Positions 34,024-43,549 of a stretch of DNA of 64,000 bases are shown here, piece after piece. The notes under the pieces were generated by a model, which was not told the origin of the DNA, ran no database searches, and saw nothing but the letters and a program-made list of their open reading frames with translations. The stretch is from an uncultured Verrucomicrobia subdivision 3 bacterium (GTDB lineage: Bacteria > Verrucomicrobiota > Verrucomicrobiia > Limisphaerales > DASXHY01): assembly GCA_937890005.1 (NCBI GenBank), contig CALBZA010000037.1:5946-69945 (forward strand), written 5' to 3'. Within the stretch, counting starts at the first letter, position 1. Each line of letters opens with the position of its first letter. The position numbers and the translations under genes are program-made.

Positions 34024-35148
34024 ATGAAACGGAAAATCGCAATAGCCATCATTATTGTTGTCGTCGTTTTCGGCGGACTTGCGGGAATAAAGGTCCTCCA
34101 GATTCAGACACTCCTTGCTGCAGCCAAAACCATGACTGCGCCACCAGAGGCGGTTTCCTCCGCGACCGCCAAAGAAGAGGTCTGGCAGGAAACTTTGGAA
34201 GCGATCGGCTCCATCACTGCAGTTCAGGGCGTTTCCATCACTCCTGAAGTTGCCGGCACGATCAGCGAAATTGCTTTTGAATCCGGCGCGATGGTTAAGA
34301 AGGGCGATCTTCTCGTCCGCCTCGACACCTCGACCGAGGAAGCCCAGCTTCGCGCAATCGAAGCGCAGGCCAACCTTGCCCGCATCAACGCCGAACGCAT
34401 CCGCCAGCTGCGCGCCGATAACACCGTTTCGCAGTCGGAACTCGACACCGCCGAGGCCACGCTGAAGCAGGCGCAGGCCAACGCCGACGCCATCCGGGCC
34501 GCCATTGAAAAGAAAACGATCCGCGCTCCGTTCAGCGGCAGGCTGGGAATCCGCCAGGTCAATCTGGGCGAATATCTCGACACTGGAAAACAGATCGTTT
34601 CGCTCCAGGCGCTCACGCCGGTTTACGCCGACTTCTGGCTGCCGCAGCAGGATCTCGCGAAGATCAAGACCGGGATGCGGGTTCTGGTGACGACCGATAC
34701 CTACACGAACCAGACTTTTGAAGGCGTGCTGACCGCGATCAATCCCGACCTCAACGCCACCACGCGCAGCATCCGGTTGCAGGCGACGCTCGAGAACACG
34801 AATCAGCTTCTTCGGCCCGGCATGTTTGCCCGCATCGAGGTGCTTCTTCCTGTCGAAGAAAAGGTTCTCGTCATTCCGGCCACAGCGATCCTGAGCGCGC
34901 CCTATGGTGACTCGGTCTATGTGATCGAAAAATCGACCAACGCCGCCACGGACGGGCTGGTGGTGCGCCAGCAGTTCGTGAAAACCGGCCGTGGACGTGG
35001 CGATTTCATCTCCATTCAGAACGGCCTTAAGGTGGGTGAAAAAGTCGCTTCCTCCGGCGTTTTCAAACTCCGAAACCGCATGCCCGTGGTTGAGAACAAC
35101 GAAGTCGTGCCAAGGGCCTCGGAAGCGCCGCGCCCGCCCGATCGCTGA
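34024..35148 (+). CDS. RND efflux periplasmic adaptor (membrane fusion protein)
   Basis: The 374-residue protein has an N-terminal TM/signal (IAIAIIIVVVVFGGLAGI), lipoyl-like halves flanking a short coiled-coil hairpin (QLRAIEAQANLARINAERIRQL...TLKQAQANADAI), and a beta-barrel domain. It bridges the inner-membrane pump and an outer-membrane channel. AAGGA before the ATG is a good ribosome-binding site. No TolC-type gene is present in the window. Confidence 0.93.
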   Translation: MKRKIAIAIIIVVVVFGGLAGIKVLQIQTLLAAAKTMTAPPEAVSSATAKEEVWQETLEAIGSITAVQGVSITPEVAGTISEIAFESGAMVKKGDLLVRLDTSTEEAQLRAIEAQANLARINAERIRQLRADNTVSQSELDTAEATLKQAQANADAIRAAIEKKTIRAPFSGRLGIRQVNLGEYLDTGKQIVSLQALTPVYADFWLPQQDLAKIKTGMRVLVTTDTYTNQTFEGVLTAINPDLNATTRSIRLQATLENTNQLLRPGMFARIEVLLPVEEKVLVIPATAILSAPYGDSVYVIEKSTNAATDGLVVRQQFVKTGRGRGDFISIQNGLKVGEKVASSGVFKLRNRMPVVENNEVVPRASEAPRPPDR

Positions 35149-35179
35149 TGCTCCCCCGAACGCTTCCAAAGGGAAATAA

Positions 35180-38100
35180 ATGAAGTCGATCACAGACATT
35201 TTCATACGCCGGCCCGTGCTGGCTCTGGTGGTGAACCTGATCATCCTGATCGCAGGGTTCACCGCCATCAAAACGCTGAACGTCCGGCAATATCCGAAGA
35301 GCGAGAACGCCACCGTGACCATAACGACGGTTTACGTGGGCGCGAGCGCCGAACTGGTCCGCGGATTCATCACGCAACCGCTCGAACGCGCGATCGCCGC
35401 CGCGGACGGCATCGAATACCTCCAATCCAGCAGCGCGCTCGGTCTGTCCACCATCACCGCCCGCCTGCGCATCAACTACGACGCGAACAAGGCGCTTTCC
35501 GAAATCAGTTCCAAGGTGAACCAGGTGCGCGGCGACCTGCCGCCGGAAGCGGAGGTGCCGATCATCAACATCGAAACAGCGGACTCCCGTTTCGCGTCAA
35601 CCTACCTGAGTTTCACGTCCGACATCCTCGAAGCGAACCAGATCACCGATTATCTCGTTCGAGTGGTTCAACCGCGATTATCTGCGCTGGAAGGCGTGCA
35701 GCGGGCGGACATTCTCGGCGGACGCACCTTCGCCATGCGCATCTGGCTCAAGGCCGATCGCCTGGCCGCCTACAACATCAGCCCGAATCAGGTTCGCGAG
35801 GCGCTTGCCGCGAACAACTATCTTTCCGCCGTCGGCCGCACGAAAGGCGCGCTGGTCCAGGTGAACCTCACCGCCAATACCGATCTCCGCTCCGTCGAAG
35901 AGTTTCGCAACCTGGTCATCCGCCAGTCTGGCGATCAGCTCGTTCGCCTGAGCGACGTGGCGGATGTTGTTCTCGGCGCGGAAGACTACGATTCTGAAGT
36001 CCGCTTCAATGGCGAACGCGCAGTCTTCATGGGCGTCTGGGTTCTTCCCAATGCCAACTCGCTCGATGTCATCAAGCGCGTCCGGGCGGAAATGGACGCG
36101 ATTCAGGCGGAACTGCCCACGGGCCTCACCGGAAAGATTGCTTACGATGCGACCCAATACATCGACGACGCCATCAATGAAGTGATCAAGACGCTCTGCG
36201 AAACGCTGGTGATCGTCGCGATCGTGATCTTCCTGTTCCTTGGATCACTCCGATCGGTGCTCATTCCACTCGTTGCAATTCCTGTTTCGCTGATTGGCGC
36301 TGTCTTCCTGATGCAGATCTTCGGATTCTCGCTGAACCTCCTGACGTTGCTGGCCATTGTGCTCTCGGTCGGGTTGGTCGTCGATGATGCCATCGTCGTC
36401 GTCGAGAACGTCGAACGCCACATTCGTGAAGGCCAGACACCGATCAAAGCAGCCTTGCTCGGCGCGCGCGAACTGGTCGGTCCGATCATCGCCATGACGA
36501 TCACGCTCGCCGCGGTTTATGCGCCGATCGCGTTTCAGGGTGGTCTTACTGGATCGCTGTTCCGTGAATTCGCGCTGACGCTTGCCGGCGCCGTGTTCAT
36601 CTCGGGCGTCGTTGCGCTCACGCTTTCGCCTGTCATGTCCGCAAAGCTGCTCAAGGGCGGACACGAGGAGGAAGGTTTGGTGGGACGAATCAATCACGGT
36701 TTCGACCGTTTGCGCCGGGTTTACGCTCGCGTGCTGGACATCACGCTGAACGCGCGGCCTGCGGTTTACATCATCTGGATCGTGCTAAGCCTTCTGTCGG
36801 TTCCGATGTTCATGTTTTCGTCGGCTGAACTCGCGCCGACCGAAGACCAGGGTTTTGCGCTTGGAATCATCACGGCGCCGGCCGATGCCACGATCGACCA
36901 GACCGTGTTTTACACGGACGAAGTGAATCGCCGCCTTCTCAAGGTTCCGGAAGTGGACCGCACGTTCCAGCTGACGATGCCCGACAACGGCATTTCCGGA
37001 ATGGTGCTCAAGCCGTGGGGCAATCGCGAACGGAGCGTGTTCCAGATCGTGCCGGAGGTGCAACAGGCAGTGAGCGAAATCCCGGGCATTCGCACCTTCT
37101 TCGTCACACCGGCCGCATTGCCGGGCGGCGGTGACATGCCGGTGGAGTTCATCATTTCCTCGACGGCTGACCCTCAGGAAATTCTGCAGTTCGCACAGCA
37201 GATTCAGGAAAAGGCGGCGACGAACGGGATGTTCGCATTCCCGCCTGAAATCGACACGAAGATCGATCAACCGGAAGTCGAACTCGAACTTGATCGTGAC
37301 AAGGTTGCCGCGCTGGGACTCGACATGCAGAGCATTGGCGCCGATCTCGCCGCGCTGGTCGGCGGCAATTACGTGAACCGCTTCAACTTCGGCGGCCGCA
37401 GCTACAAGGTCATTCCGCAGATGAAACGCGCCGATCGTCTGACGCCCGACCAGTTGAAGAACACCTACGTGCGCGGTCCGCAGGGAGACATGATCCCGCT
37501 GGAAACTTTCGCGAAGCTGAACCGGCACACAACGCCGCGCTCGCTCAACCGCTTCCAGCAGCTGAACGCGGTGAAGCTCAGCGGCGTGCCGATCCGTCCG
37601 CTGGATGAAGCGTTGAAATTCCTGGAAAGCGAAGCGGCGGCCATTTTGCCCACGGGCTACAAGCTCGATTACACGGGTGAATCACGTCAGCTCCGCACGG
37701 AAGGCAACAAGTTCCTGCCCGCGCTCGCGCTGTCGATCATCCTGATCATTCTCGTGCTCGCGGTTCAGTTCAACAGCTTCCGCGATCCGTTCATCATCAT
37801 TCTCGGATCGGTTCCGCTCGCTTTGTTCGGCGCGCTGATCTTCACCTTCCTGAAGTTCCCGAACCCGCAGATGGCGTTCTGGACCGATGGCTGGACGACC
37901 ACGTTGAACATCTACGCGCAGGTCGGTCTGGTGACGCTGGTCGGTCTGGTCTCGAAGAACGGAATTCTGATCGTGGAATTTGCGAATCAGCTGCAGCGAA
38001 CCGGCATGGACAAAATCTCCGCCGTACGCGAAGCGGCGCTGGTGCGTCTCCGTCCGGTGCTGATGACCAGCGTTGCAACCGTCGCGGGTCACTTCCCGCT

Positions 38101-38299
38101 CACACTGGTGAGTGGCGCCGGTGCGGCGGCTCGTAATTCCATCGGTATTATCGTCGTCGCCGGAATGGCGCTGGGAACAATCTTCACGCTGCTCGTGATT
38201 CCGTCGCTCTATGTGCTGATTGCGAAACAGCATCAGAAAGACGAAGCGCACATGCCGCAGGATGCGATTGCGGAACCCGAAACGGTTCCAGCGAAGTGA
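35180..38299 (+). CDS. RND multidrug efflux pump, inner-membrane subunit
   Basis: The 1039-residue HAE1-like transporter has TM1 at about 11-31 after SITDIFIRRPVLA, porter-domain repeats, the TM4 proton-relay pair in LSVGLVVDDAIVVVENVERH, and a mirrored second half (LVGLVSKNGILIVEFANQL). It forms an operon with the adaptor (31 bp gap) and ends at a strong terminator. Substrates cannot be deduced. Confidence 0.95.
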   Translation: MKSITDIFIRRPVLALVVNLIILIAGFTAIKTLNVRQYPKSENATVTITTVYVGASAELVRGFITQPLERAIAAADGIEYLQSSSALGLSTITARLRINYDANKALSEISSKVNQVRGDLPPEAEVPIINIETADSRFASTYLSFTSDILEANQITDYLVRVVQPRLSALEGVQRADILGGRTFAMRIWLKADRLAAYNISPNQVREALAANNYLSAVGRTKGALVQVNLTANTDLRSVEEFRNLVIRQSGDQLVRLSDVADVVLGAEDYDSEVRFNGERAVFMGVWVLPNANSLDVIKRVRAEMDAIQAELPTGLTGKIAYDATQYIDDAINEVIKTLCETLVIVAIVIFLFLGSLRSVLIPLVAIPVSLIGAVFLMQIFGFSLNLLTLLAIVLSVGLVVDDAIVVVENVERHIREGQTPIKAALLGARELVGPIIAMTITLAAVYAPIAFQGGLTGSLFREFALTLAGAVFISGVVALTLSPVMSAKLLKGGHEEEGLVGRINHGFDRLRRVYARVLDITLNARPAVYIIWIVLSLLSVPMFMFSSAELAPTEDQGFALGIITAPADATIDQTVFYTDEVNRRLLKVPEVDRTFQLTMPDNGISGMVLKPWGNRERSVFQIVPEVQQAVSEIPGIRTFFVTPAALPGGGDMPVEFIISSTADPQEILQFAQQIQEKAATNGMFAFPPEIDTKIDQPEVELELDRDKVAALGLDMQSIGADLAALVGGNYVNRFNFGGRSYKVIPQMKRADRLTPDQLKNTYVRGPQGDMIPLETFAKLNRHTTPRSLNRFQQLNAVKLSGVPIRPLDEALKFLESEAAAILPTGYKLDYTGESRQLRTEGNKFLPALALSIILIILVLAVQFNSFRDPFIIILGSVPLALFGALIFTFLKFPNPQMAFWTDGWTTTLNIYAQVGLVTLVGLVSKNGILIVEFANQLQRTGMDKISAVREAALVRLRPVLMTSVATVAGHFPLTLVSGAGAAARNSIGIIVVAGMALGTIFTLLVIPSLYVLIAKQHQKDEAHMPQDAIAEPETVPAK

Positions 38300-38318
38300 T
38301 CAATCGGACAGTTTGAAC

Positions 38319-38355
38319 ACAACGCGCGGAGCGAAACTCCGCGCGTTGTTTTTTT
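38319..38355 (+). terminator. Strong intrinsic terminator after the RND operon
   Basis: ACAACGCGCGGAG / CTCCGCGCGTTGT forms a 13-bp stem around CGAAA, followed by a run of T to 38355. On the minus strand an A-run becomes part of the stem side, so it mainly serves the plus strand. The minus-strand CoA-transferase gene ends 19 bp beyond. Confidence 0.92.
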
Positions 38356-38373
38356 AAGCCGATGAGAAGCGAA

Positions 38374-39873
38374 TTATTTGGCGAAATTGCTCCAGGAGGT
38401 TTTCCGCATGTCGCCGGTATTGGCGAAGGTCTGATGCAGTCCAAACGCGGCGCTCAATGTCTGCGGCGAATGCGATGAACCCGCCATCTTCACATAGTCG
38501 CGAAGCAGTCCCTTGTAGTCCGGATGCGCACAGTTCTGGATGATCGCCTCCGCGCGTTGCATCGGACTCTTGCCGCGAAGATCGGCGACGCCCTGTTCAG
38601 TGATGATGATCTGCACCGAGTGTTCGCTGTGATCGAGGTGGCTGACGAGCGGGACGATGGTGCTGATCTTTCCATCCTTGGCGGTTGAAGGACACGTGAA
38701 GATCGACAGGAAGGCGTTGCGAGCGAAGTCGCCGGAGCCGCCGATGCCGTTCATCATGTTTCGGCCAAGCACATGCGTGCTGTTCACGTTGCCGGCAATA
38801 TCGACTTCGATCGCCGTGTTCACCGAAATGATTCCCAGCCGGCGGACAATTTCCGGACTGTTGCTGATCTCCTGCGGACGCAGCAGCATCTTGGGCCGGA
38901 AGAATTCCAGGTTCTCGTAAATGTCCTTCAAGGTCGGTGTCGTGACGGTGAGCGAGCAGCCGCTGACGAAACGAATTTTTCCCTGCTTCATCAGGTTCAC
39001 CACGGCGTCCTGAATCACTTCCGTGTACATCTCGAACACGGGAATGTCGGCATTCTCGCCCATCGCCTTCAAAACAGCATTCGCCGTGTCGCCGACACCG
39101 GACTGCACGGGCAGGAAGGATTTTGGAATCAACCCGCGGCGGGATTCCGATGCCAGGAATTCCGCCACATTGCGGCCGATCTTCGCGGTGGTTTCTGCGA
39201 TTTCACTGAACGAACCGGCTTCGTCCGGCGCGTTGGTTTCGACGATACCGACGATCTTCTTTGGGTTCACCTTGATCACCGGCGCGCCGATGCGATCCGA
39301 TGGGCGGAAGATCGGAATGGGATTCCGATAAGGCGGATCTTCCGGTTCATAGACGTCATGAAGTCCGCGCAATGAAGCCGGGTGAAAACGGTTCAGTTCG
39401 ATGATGATCTTGTCCGCAACACGGCAGTAGGTCGGGGCGGCGCCGACCGATGACGTGAGTGTAATCTCGCCGCTCGGAGAGATGTCCGCCGCTTCAACCA
39501 CGGCAAAATGCACGGGTCCGAGAAATCCGTAACGGATGTTCTGCGGCGCCATGGAAAGGTGCATGTCGAAGAACTGCGCGCGGCCTTCGTTGATGCTTTT
39601 GCGGAGTGTTGGATCGGATTGATACGGCGTGCGGAATTTGACGGCGTCCGCCTCGGCGAGCGAACCGTCGAGCGATCTGCCGGTTGAAGCGCCGGTCATG
39701 ACGCCAATCTGAAACGGCTTTCCTTCCGCGTGCAGCTTCTTGGCGCGGGCGCCGATCGCCTTTGGCACTTCCTTCGCCGCTCCGGCCGGAGTGAAACCGC
39801 TGAATGCCACCGTGTGATCGTGTTGAATCAGTTCTGCCGCTTCCGCGGCGGTAAGTTTTGGATACGCGTTCAT
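38374..39873 (-). CDS. Succinyl-CoA:acetate/propionate CoA-transferase family protein
   Basis: The 499-residue class I CoA-transferase resembles Cat1/AarC: VAFSGFTPAGAAKEVPKAI at the start, the NTAIEVDIAGNVNSTHV block bearing the catalytic Glu, and ITEQGVADLRGKSP near the end. It would move CoA between succinyl-CoA and acetate or propionate. It is the last gene of the methylmalonyl-CoA run, where it could close the Wood-Werkman cycle without spending ATP. Confidence 0.88.
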   Translation of the reverse strand: MNAYPKLTAAEAAELIQHDHTVAFSGFTPAGAAKEVPKAIGARAKKLHAEGKPFQIGVMTGASTGRSLDGSLAEADAVKFRTPYQSDPTLRKSINEGRAQFFDMHLSMAPQNIRYGFLGPVHFAVVEAADISPSGEITLTSSVGAAPTYCRVADKIIIELNRFHPASLRGLHDVYEPEDPPYRNPIPIFRPSDRIGAPVIKVNPKKIVGIVETNAPDEAGSFSEIAETTAKIGRNVAEFLASESRRGLIPKSFLPVQSGVGDTANAVLKAMGENADIPVFEMYTEVIQDAVVNLMKQGKIRFVSGCSLTVTTPTLKDIYENLEFFRPKMLLRPQEISNSPEIVRRLGIISVNTAIEVDIAGNVNSTHVLGRNMMNGIGGSGDFARNAFLSIFTCPSTAKDGKISTIVPLVSHLDHSEHSVQIIITEQGVADLRGKSPMQRAEAIIQNCAHPDYKGLLRDYVKMAGSSHSPQTLSAAFGLHQTFANTGDMRKTSWSNFAK

Positions 39874-39980
39874 GATAAATTTCCAATCTGTTGCGACGGG
39901 CTGTGGCGGTCTGTGCCTGCGATCGCCGACTCCAACAGCGTCACGTCACAATCCCGGTGCCAATTCCAGGACTTCAGGCC

Positions 39981-40757
39981 TCAGTTCAGTTCCCGAAGCA
40001 GCTTCACCTGATGCGATTCAAAGGCCCGCACATGGCGGCTCTCGTCACGCAGCAGCAATCGTCCGGATTCATCCACCCCACAGAACCACCCGGTTTCCTC
40101 CGTGCCATCGAGGTCCAGCCTCACCTTCAGCGAATGATCCCACATCGAGTTGATCCGCGGGCAAAGCAGCATCATTCCGGCTTGATGCAGTTCGTTCACC
40201 ACGCTGCGAAGCGATTTCAACAGGACCTCAACGATCTCGTCCGGACCCGGTGTTTTCGGCAGAAGATCCGCAAGGCGCGTCGCGACAGGCTTGAGCGTGG
40301 GATCGTGCGCGGCAGGTTCGTTGGAAATGTTCAAACCGATTCCAACCACGGCGCGCAGGGGATCAAAACTATCGACAAGCAGGCCCGCCAGTTTTTTCTC
40401 GCCGATCATGACATCGTTGGGCCAGCGCAGTCGGATGTTCTGCACGCCCAGGCCGCGCAATGCTTCAATCACTGCCAGCCCCGCCGCCAGCGGCAGAAGT
40501 TCGCGTGTCTGCTTTTCGCCCGAAGGAACAACCGCTGAGAACCAAAGTCCGCCGCGATCCGAAACCCAGCTGCGTTGAAACCGTCCGCGCCCCGCGGTTT
40601 GCGTTTCGGCGCGAACGGCGTGCCACGCAGGCAGCGATGCGGCGACGAGATTGGTGGAATCGACCTGTTCGAACTCGATCAGCTTCCATCCATCAACCAT
40701 TCGCTCCGATGCATTTGCCGGCAGGACGCGATGTGGACTGGAAACGCAGGTGTTCAC
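39981..40757 (-). CDS. birA: Biotin-[acetyl-CoA-carboxylase] ligase (no DNA-binding domain)
   Basis: The protein has up to 258 residues; the listed start is GTG and an ATG at 40700 gives 239. The catalytic core is visible: VDSTNLVA, the biotin/ATP loop ETQTAGRGRFQRSW, GGLWFSAV, RWPNDVMIGEKKLAG, and a C-terminal SH3-like part. There is no N-terminal helix-turn-helix, so it is a class I ligase and not a repressor. It lies 180 bp after the biotin-carrier gene whose product it should modify. Confidence 0.93.
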   Translation of the reverse strand: MNTCVSSPHRVLPANASERMVDGWKLIEFEQVDSTNLVAASLPAWHAVRAETQTAGRGRFQRSWVSDRGGLWFSAVVPSGEKQTRELLPLAAGLAVIEALRGLGVQNIRLRWPNDVMIGEKKLAGLLVDSFDPLRAVVGIGLNISNEPAAHDPTLKPVATRLADLLPKTPGPDEIVEVLLKSLRSVVNELHQAGMMLLCPRINSMWDHSLKVRLDLDGTEETGWFCGVDESGRLLLRDESRHVRAFESHQVKLLRELN

Positions 40758-40792
40758 GCAGTATGGGGCAGGCTTCCGAGCCCGCGTTCAAG

Positions 40793-40896
40793 CGGCGCTT
40801 TCGAGCGCCGTGTTGTTGTCAATTTCTCGAAATGCCCGCCGGCATCGGGATTCACCGAACCTGAAAGCCCGGTGAATCCGCAGACTTGAAAGTCTG
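40793..40896. repeat. Three successive hairpins between biotin carrier and birA
   Basis: Stems are CGGCGCT-TTCG-AGCGCCG (40793-40810), GGATTCACCG / CGGTGAATCC (40848-40857 with 40870-40879) and CAGACTT-GA-AAGTCTG (40881-40896). None is followed by a clear T-run on the minus strand. They lie inside the operon, so partial termination or mRNA stabilisation is possible. Confidence 0.75.
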
Positions 40897-40937
40897 TCCT
40901 GTGATCGTGAGGTTTGCCGGTTCCCAATCGCATCCGG

Positions 40938-41363
40938 TCATCCGATCGTAACAAGCGCCTGGCCTTCTTCGACCACGGCGCCCACCTCGGTTTTCACCGC
41001 GGTGACTTTGCCGCTCTTTGGCGCGAAGACGAACGTGTTCATCTTCATCGCTTCCAACGTCAGCAGATGATCGCCTTCCTTGACCTCCTGGCCGGCCTGA
41101 ACCACCACCGCTGTGACACGTCCGGACAATGGGCTGGGAACATCTCCAGCTCCGGCGGGTCCAGCCGGTTTCGGTGCAGCTGCGGGCGCAGGCGCGGGCG
41201 CGGCCGCCGGGGCAGGCGCCGGCGATGCAGCCGCCGCCGGCGCTGAGGTCGGCGGCGCAATGGGAGGAGGTGTGGCTGCCGTCGGGGCAGCGGATTCTTC
41301 CGGCACCTCGACTGTCACGTCGTATGCGATGCCATCTACAGTTACTCGAAGTCTTTTGATCAT
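40938..41363 (-). CDS. Biotin carboxyl carrier protein (1.3S-like subunit)
   Basis: The 141-residue protein has an N-terminal strand RLRVTVDGIAYDVTVEV, a Pro/Ala linker (about 22-72) and a biotinyl domain with LEAMKMN; Lys107 is the biotinylation site. The layout matches the transcarboxylase 1.3S subunit, whose N-terminal strand docks to the 12S/5S subunits. It follows the small associated-subunit gene by 12 bp. Confidence 0.95.
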   Translation of the reverse strand: MIKRLRVTVDGIAYDVTVEVPEESAAPTAATPPPIAPPTSAPAAAASPAPAPAAAPAPAPAAAPKPAGPAGAGDVPSPLSGRVTAVVVQAGQEVKEGDHLLTLEAMKMNTFVFAPKSGKVTAVKTEVGAVVEEGQALVTIG

Positions 41364-41375
41364 GGGAAATCAGGG

Positions 41376-41777
41376 TTAACGGACACGATGGGACATGAAG
41401 ATTTGCGTGCGGCCTTCCACGGCCCACACGTTCAGATGTGGAACAACGGGCACGGTGACCTGCTGCACCGACACGAGCCGGTAAGGCCGATCGAGTGCGA
41501 CGGAAACCGCCGCCGCAATCACCGCCGCGATCTGTGAACCGACGGCCGTGGCCACTTTGTGTGCTCCGATCGGCTGGGTACCTGCGGCACCGACGCCCGC
41601 GTGCGCACGTCGCGCGGCTTCGACCAGATCGGCCGCCTGCCGCAACGCATTCTGCACGTCTCCGTGGCGGGCGGAATCGTCCAGCCGGGCTGCCACGCGG
41701 TGCAGCAGCACCAGCGCTTTGCCCAGGCTGGCCTCGGCCGCAGCCACGCCATCATTTGGATTTGTTGAATCGCTCAT
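41376..41777 (-). CDS. Small carboxyltransferase-associated protein
   Basis: The 133-residue Ala-rich helical protein lacks a convincing TM helix. A four-helix-like N-terminal half (about 1-65) is followed by IAAVIAAAVSVALDRPYRLVSV and ends NVWAVEGRTQIFMSHRVR. The ending and position between the 12S and carrier genes recall the C-terminal tails of gamma/delta chains in biotin-dependent decarboxylases, but without their membrane anchor. Its role may be to assemble the carrier with the 12S core; this is inference. Confidence 0.65.
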   Translation of the reverse strand: MSDSTNPNDGVAAAEASLGKALVLLHRVAARLDDSARHGDVQNALRQAADLVEAARRAHAGVGAAGTQPIGAHKVATAVGSQIAAVIAAAVSVALDRPYRLVSVQQVTVPVVPHLNVWAVEGRTQIFMSHRVR

Positions 41778-41795
41778 GGCTCAATCAGTTGAGGC

Positions 41796-43349
41796 TTACA
41801 GCGGAATCGTGCCGTGTTTCTTCGGCGGCCGTGTTTCGCGTTTGCTGAGAATGTTCCGCAGCGCCAGCGCAACCGTGGCGCGGGTTTCAGCCGGACTGAT
41901 CACGTCCGTGATCATCGCCTTCTTCGCTGCTTCATAAGGCGAGCAGAAATGATCGCGGTACTCGGCAACGAGTCTGGCTTCTTCCTTCTTCGGATCGGCG
42001 GCGGCAGCGATCTCGCGCTTGTAGAGAATCTTCACCGCGCCTTCCGCACCCATCACCGCTATCTCCGCCGTCGGCCAGGCATAAACCGCATCCGCGCCCA
42101 TGTCCGCACTGCACATCGCGAGGTAAGCACCACCGTAGGCTTTGCGGAGAATGACCGTGATTTTCGGCACGGTGGCCGATGCGTAGGCGAAGAGCATTTT
42201 TGCGCCATGACGAATGATGCCGCCGCGTTCCTGTTGAACACCGGGAAGGAAGCCGGGCACGTCCACGAGGTTCACGATCGGGATGTTGAACACGTTGCAG
42301 AAACGGATGAACCGTGCGGTCTTGTCCGAGGCATCAATGTCCAGCGTTCCGGCTTTCACCGCGGACTGATTCGCAATGATGCCAACCACGATGCCTTGAA
42401 TGCGGGCGAAACAGATCACCACGTTCTTGGCAAACTCGGCCATCACTTCAAGGAAATCGCCGCCATCCACCAGCCGCGCGATGATCTTTTTCACATCGAG
42501 CGGATCCTTCGCGTTCTCCGGGACGAGATTGTTCATTTCCGGATCGGGCGCGAGATCGATCTGCGGCGCCGGCGTGTGCGGCGGGTCCATGACGTTGTTG
42601 GACGGCAGATACGAGAGCAGCTTCTTCGCAATGCGGATGGCGTCGGCGTCATTTTCAGCGATGAAATGAACGTTGCCGCTGACACTGGCATTGGCAGTCG
42701 CGCTGCCGATCTCCTCCATCGTGCATTTCTGGCCGGTGACAGCCTGAATCACTTCCGGTCCGCAGATGAACATGTTTGCGCTGCCTTTCACCATGATGAT
42801 GAAATCCATCAAGGCCGGCGAATACGCCGCGCCGCCGGCACACGGACCGGCGATGATCGCAATTTGAGGAACCACGCCCGACACCAGCACATTTCGGAAG
42901 AAGACCTGGCCATAACCCGAGAGAGAATCGTCGCCTTCCTGAATGCGCGCGCCGCCGGAGTCGTTGAATCCGATGATCGGGCAGCCGGCCTTGAGGGCGT
43001 AATCCATGATGTCGCAAATCTTCTTCGAATGAATGCGGCCGAGCGATCCGCCGCTCACGGTGAAGTCCTGGCTGAACGCCGCCACCGCGCGTCCGTCAAC
43101 CAGTCCGGTTCCGGTCACCACGCCGTCGCCGGGCATCGATTTGTTTTCGAGGCCGAAGTTGTGGCAGTCGTGATCGGCATGCATGCCCCACTCCTGGAAC
43201 GTGCCGGACTGATACAGTGCATCCAGCCGGTCGCGCGCGGTCATCAGACCTTTGGCGCGGCGCGCTTTGAGTTTTTCTTCACCGCCGCCTGCGCGGGCTG
43301 CGGCACGTTTTTTCTCCAGCTCTTCCAACAATGTTTTGCTTATGGCCAT
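41796..43349 (-). CDS. Acyl-CoA carboxyltransferase subunit (12S/MmdA/PccB type)
   Basis: The 517-residue protein has two crotonase-like halves: DFTVSGGSLGRIHSKKI, DSGGARIQEG and GPCAGGAAYSPAL in the first, VDVPGFLPGVQQERGGIIRHGAKML and GGAYLAMCS in the second. These provide the two oxyanion holes of methylmalonyl-CoA/propionyl-CoA carboxyltransferases. No biotin carboxylase is encoded nearby, which favours a transcarboxylase or decarboxylase role. Confidence 0.93.
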   Translation of the reverse strand: MAISKTLLEELEKKRAAARAGGGEEKLKARRAKGLMTARDRLDALYQSGTFQEWGMHADHDCHNFGLENKSMPGDGVVTGTGLVDGRAVAAFSQDFTVSGGSLGRIHSKKICDIMDYALKAGCPIIGFNDSGGARIQEGDDSLSGYGQVFFRNVLVSGVVPQIAIIAGPCAGGAAYSPALMDFIIMVKGSANMFICGPEVIQAVTGQKCTMEEIGSATANASVSGNVHFIAENDADAIRIAKKLLSYLPSNNVMDPPHTPAPQIDLAPDPEMNNLVPENAKDPLDVKKIIARLVDGGDFLEVMAEFAKNVVICFARIQGIVVGIIANQSAVKAGTLDIDASDKTARFIRFCNVFNIPIVNLVDVPGFLPGVQQERGGIIRHGAKMLFAYASATVPKITVILRKAYGGAYLAMCSADMGADAVYAWPTAEIAVMGAEGAVKILYKREIAAAADPKKEEARLVAEYRDHFCSPYEAAKKAMITDVISPAETRATVALALRNILSKRETRPPKKHGTIPL

Positions 43350-43366
43350 AAATTCAGGATTTGGTT

Positions 43367-43535
43367 AACCACGGATGAACACAGATAAACACCGATAGGA
43401 GCGCGGCTCTATGAGCCGCAGCATCTGAACAACTGTCGCTGCCGGTAGATGAATCAGCACTCCAACAGGCAACCAGCTGCGGGTCGCAGACCCGCGCTCC
43501 GTTGAATCTGTGTGCATCTGTGTCCATCTGTGGTT
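43367..43535. repeat. Composite inverted repeat between epimerase and 12S genes
   Basis: Outer arms (43367-43402 and 43496-43535) contain complementary words of the type AACCACGGATGAACACAG / CTGTGTCCATCTGTGGTT. Inside are two hairpins: GCGGCTC-TAT-GAGCCGC (43403-43419) and GCGGGTC-GCA-GACCCGC (43479-43495). The core TAGGAGCGCGG also occurs between trpF and trpB, so the element is dispersed. Confidence 0.8.
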
Positions 43536-43549
43536 GTGTTAAAATCTGC

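Noticed and set aside
40938..41379. Plus-strand Gly/Ala-rich frame opposite the biotin carrier
   Set aside because: A mirror of the Pro/Ala linker on the real strand.
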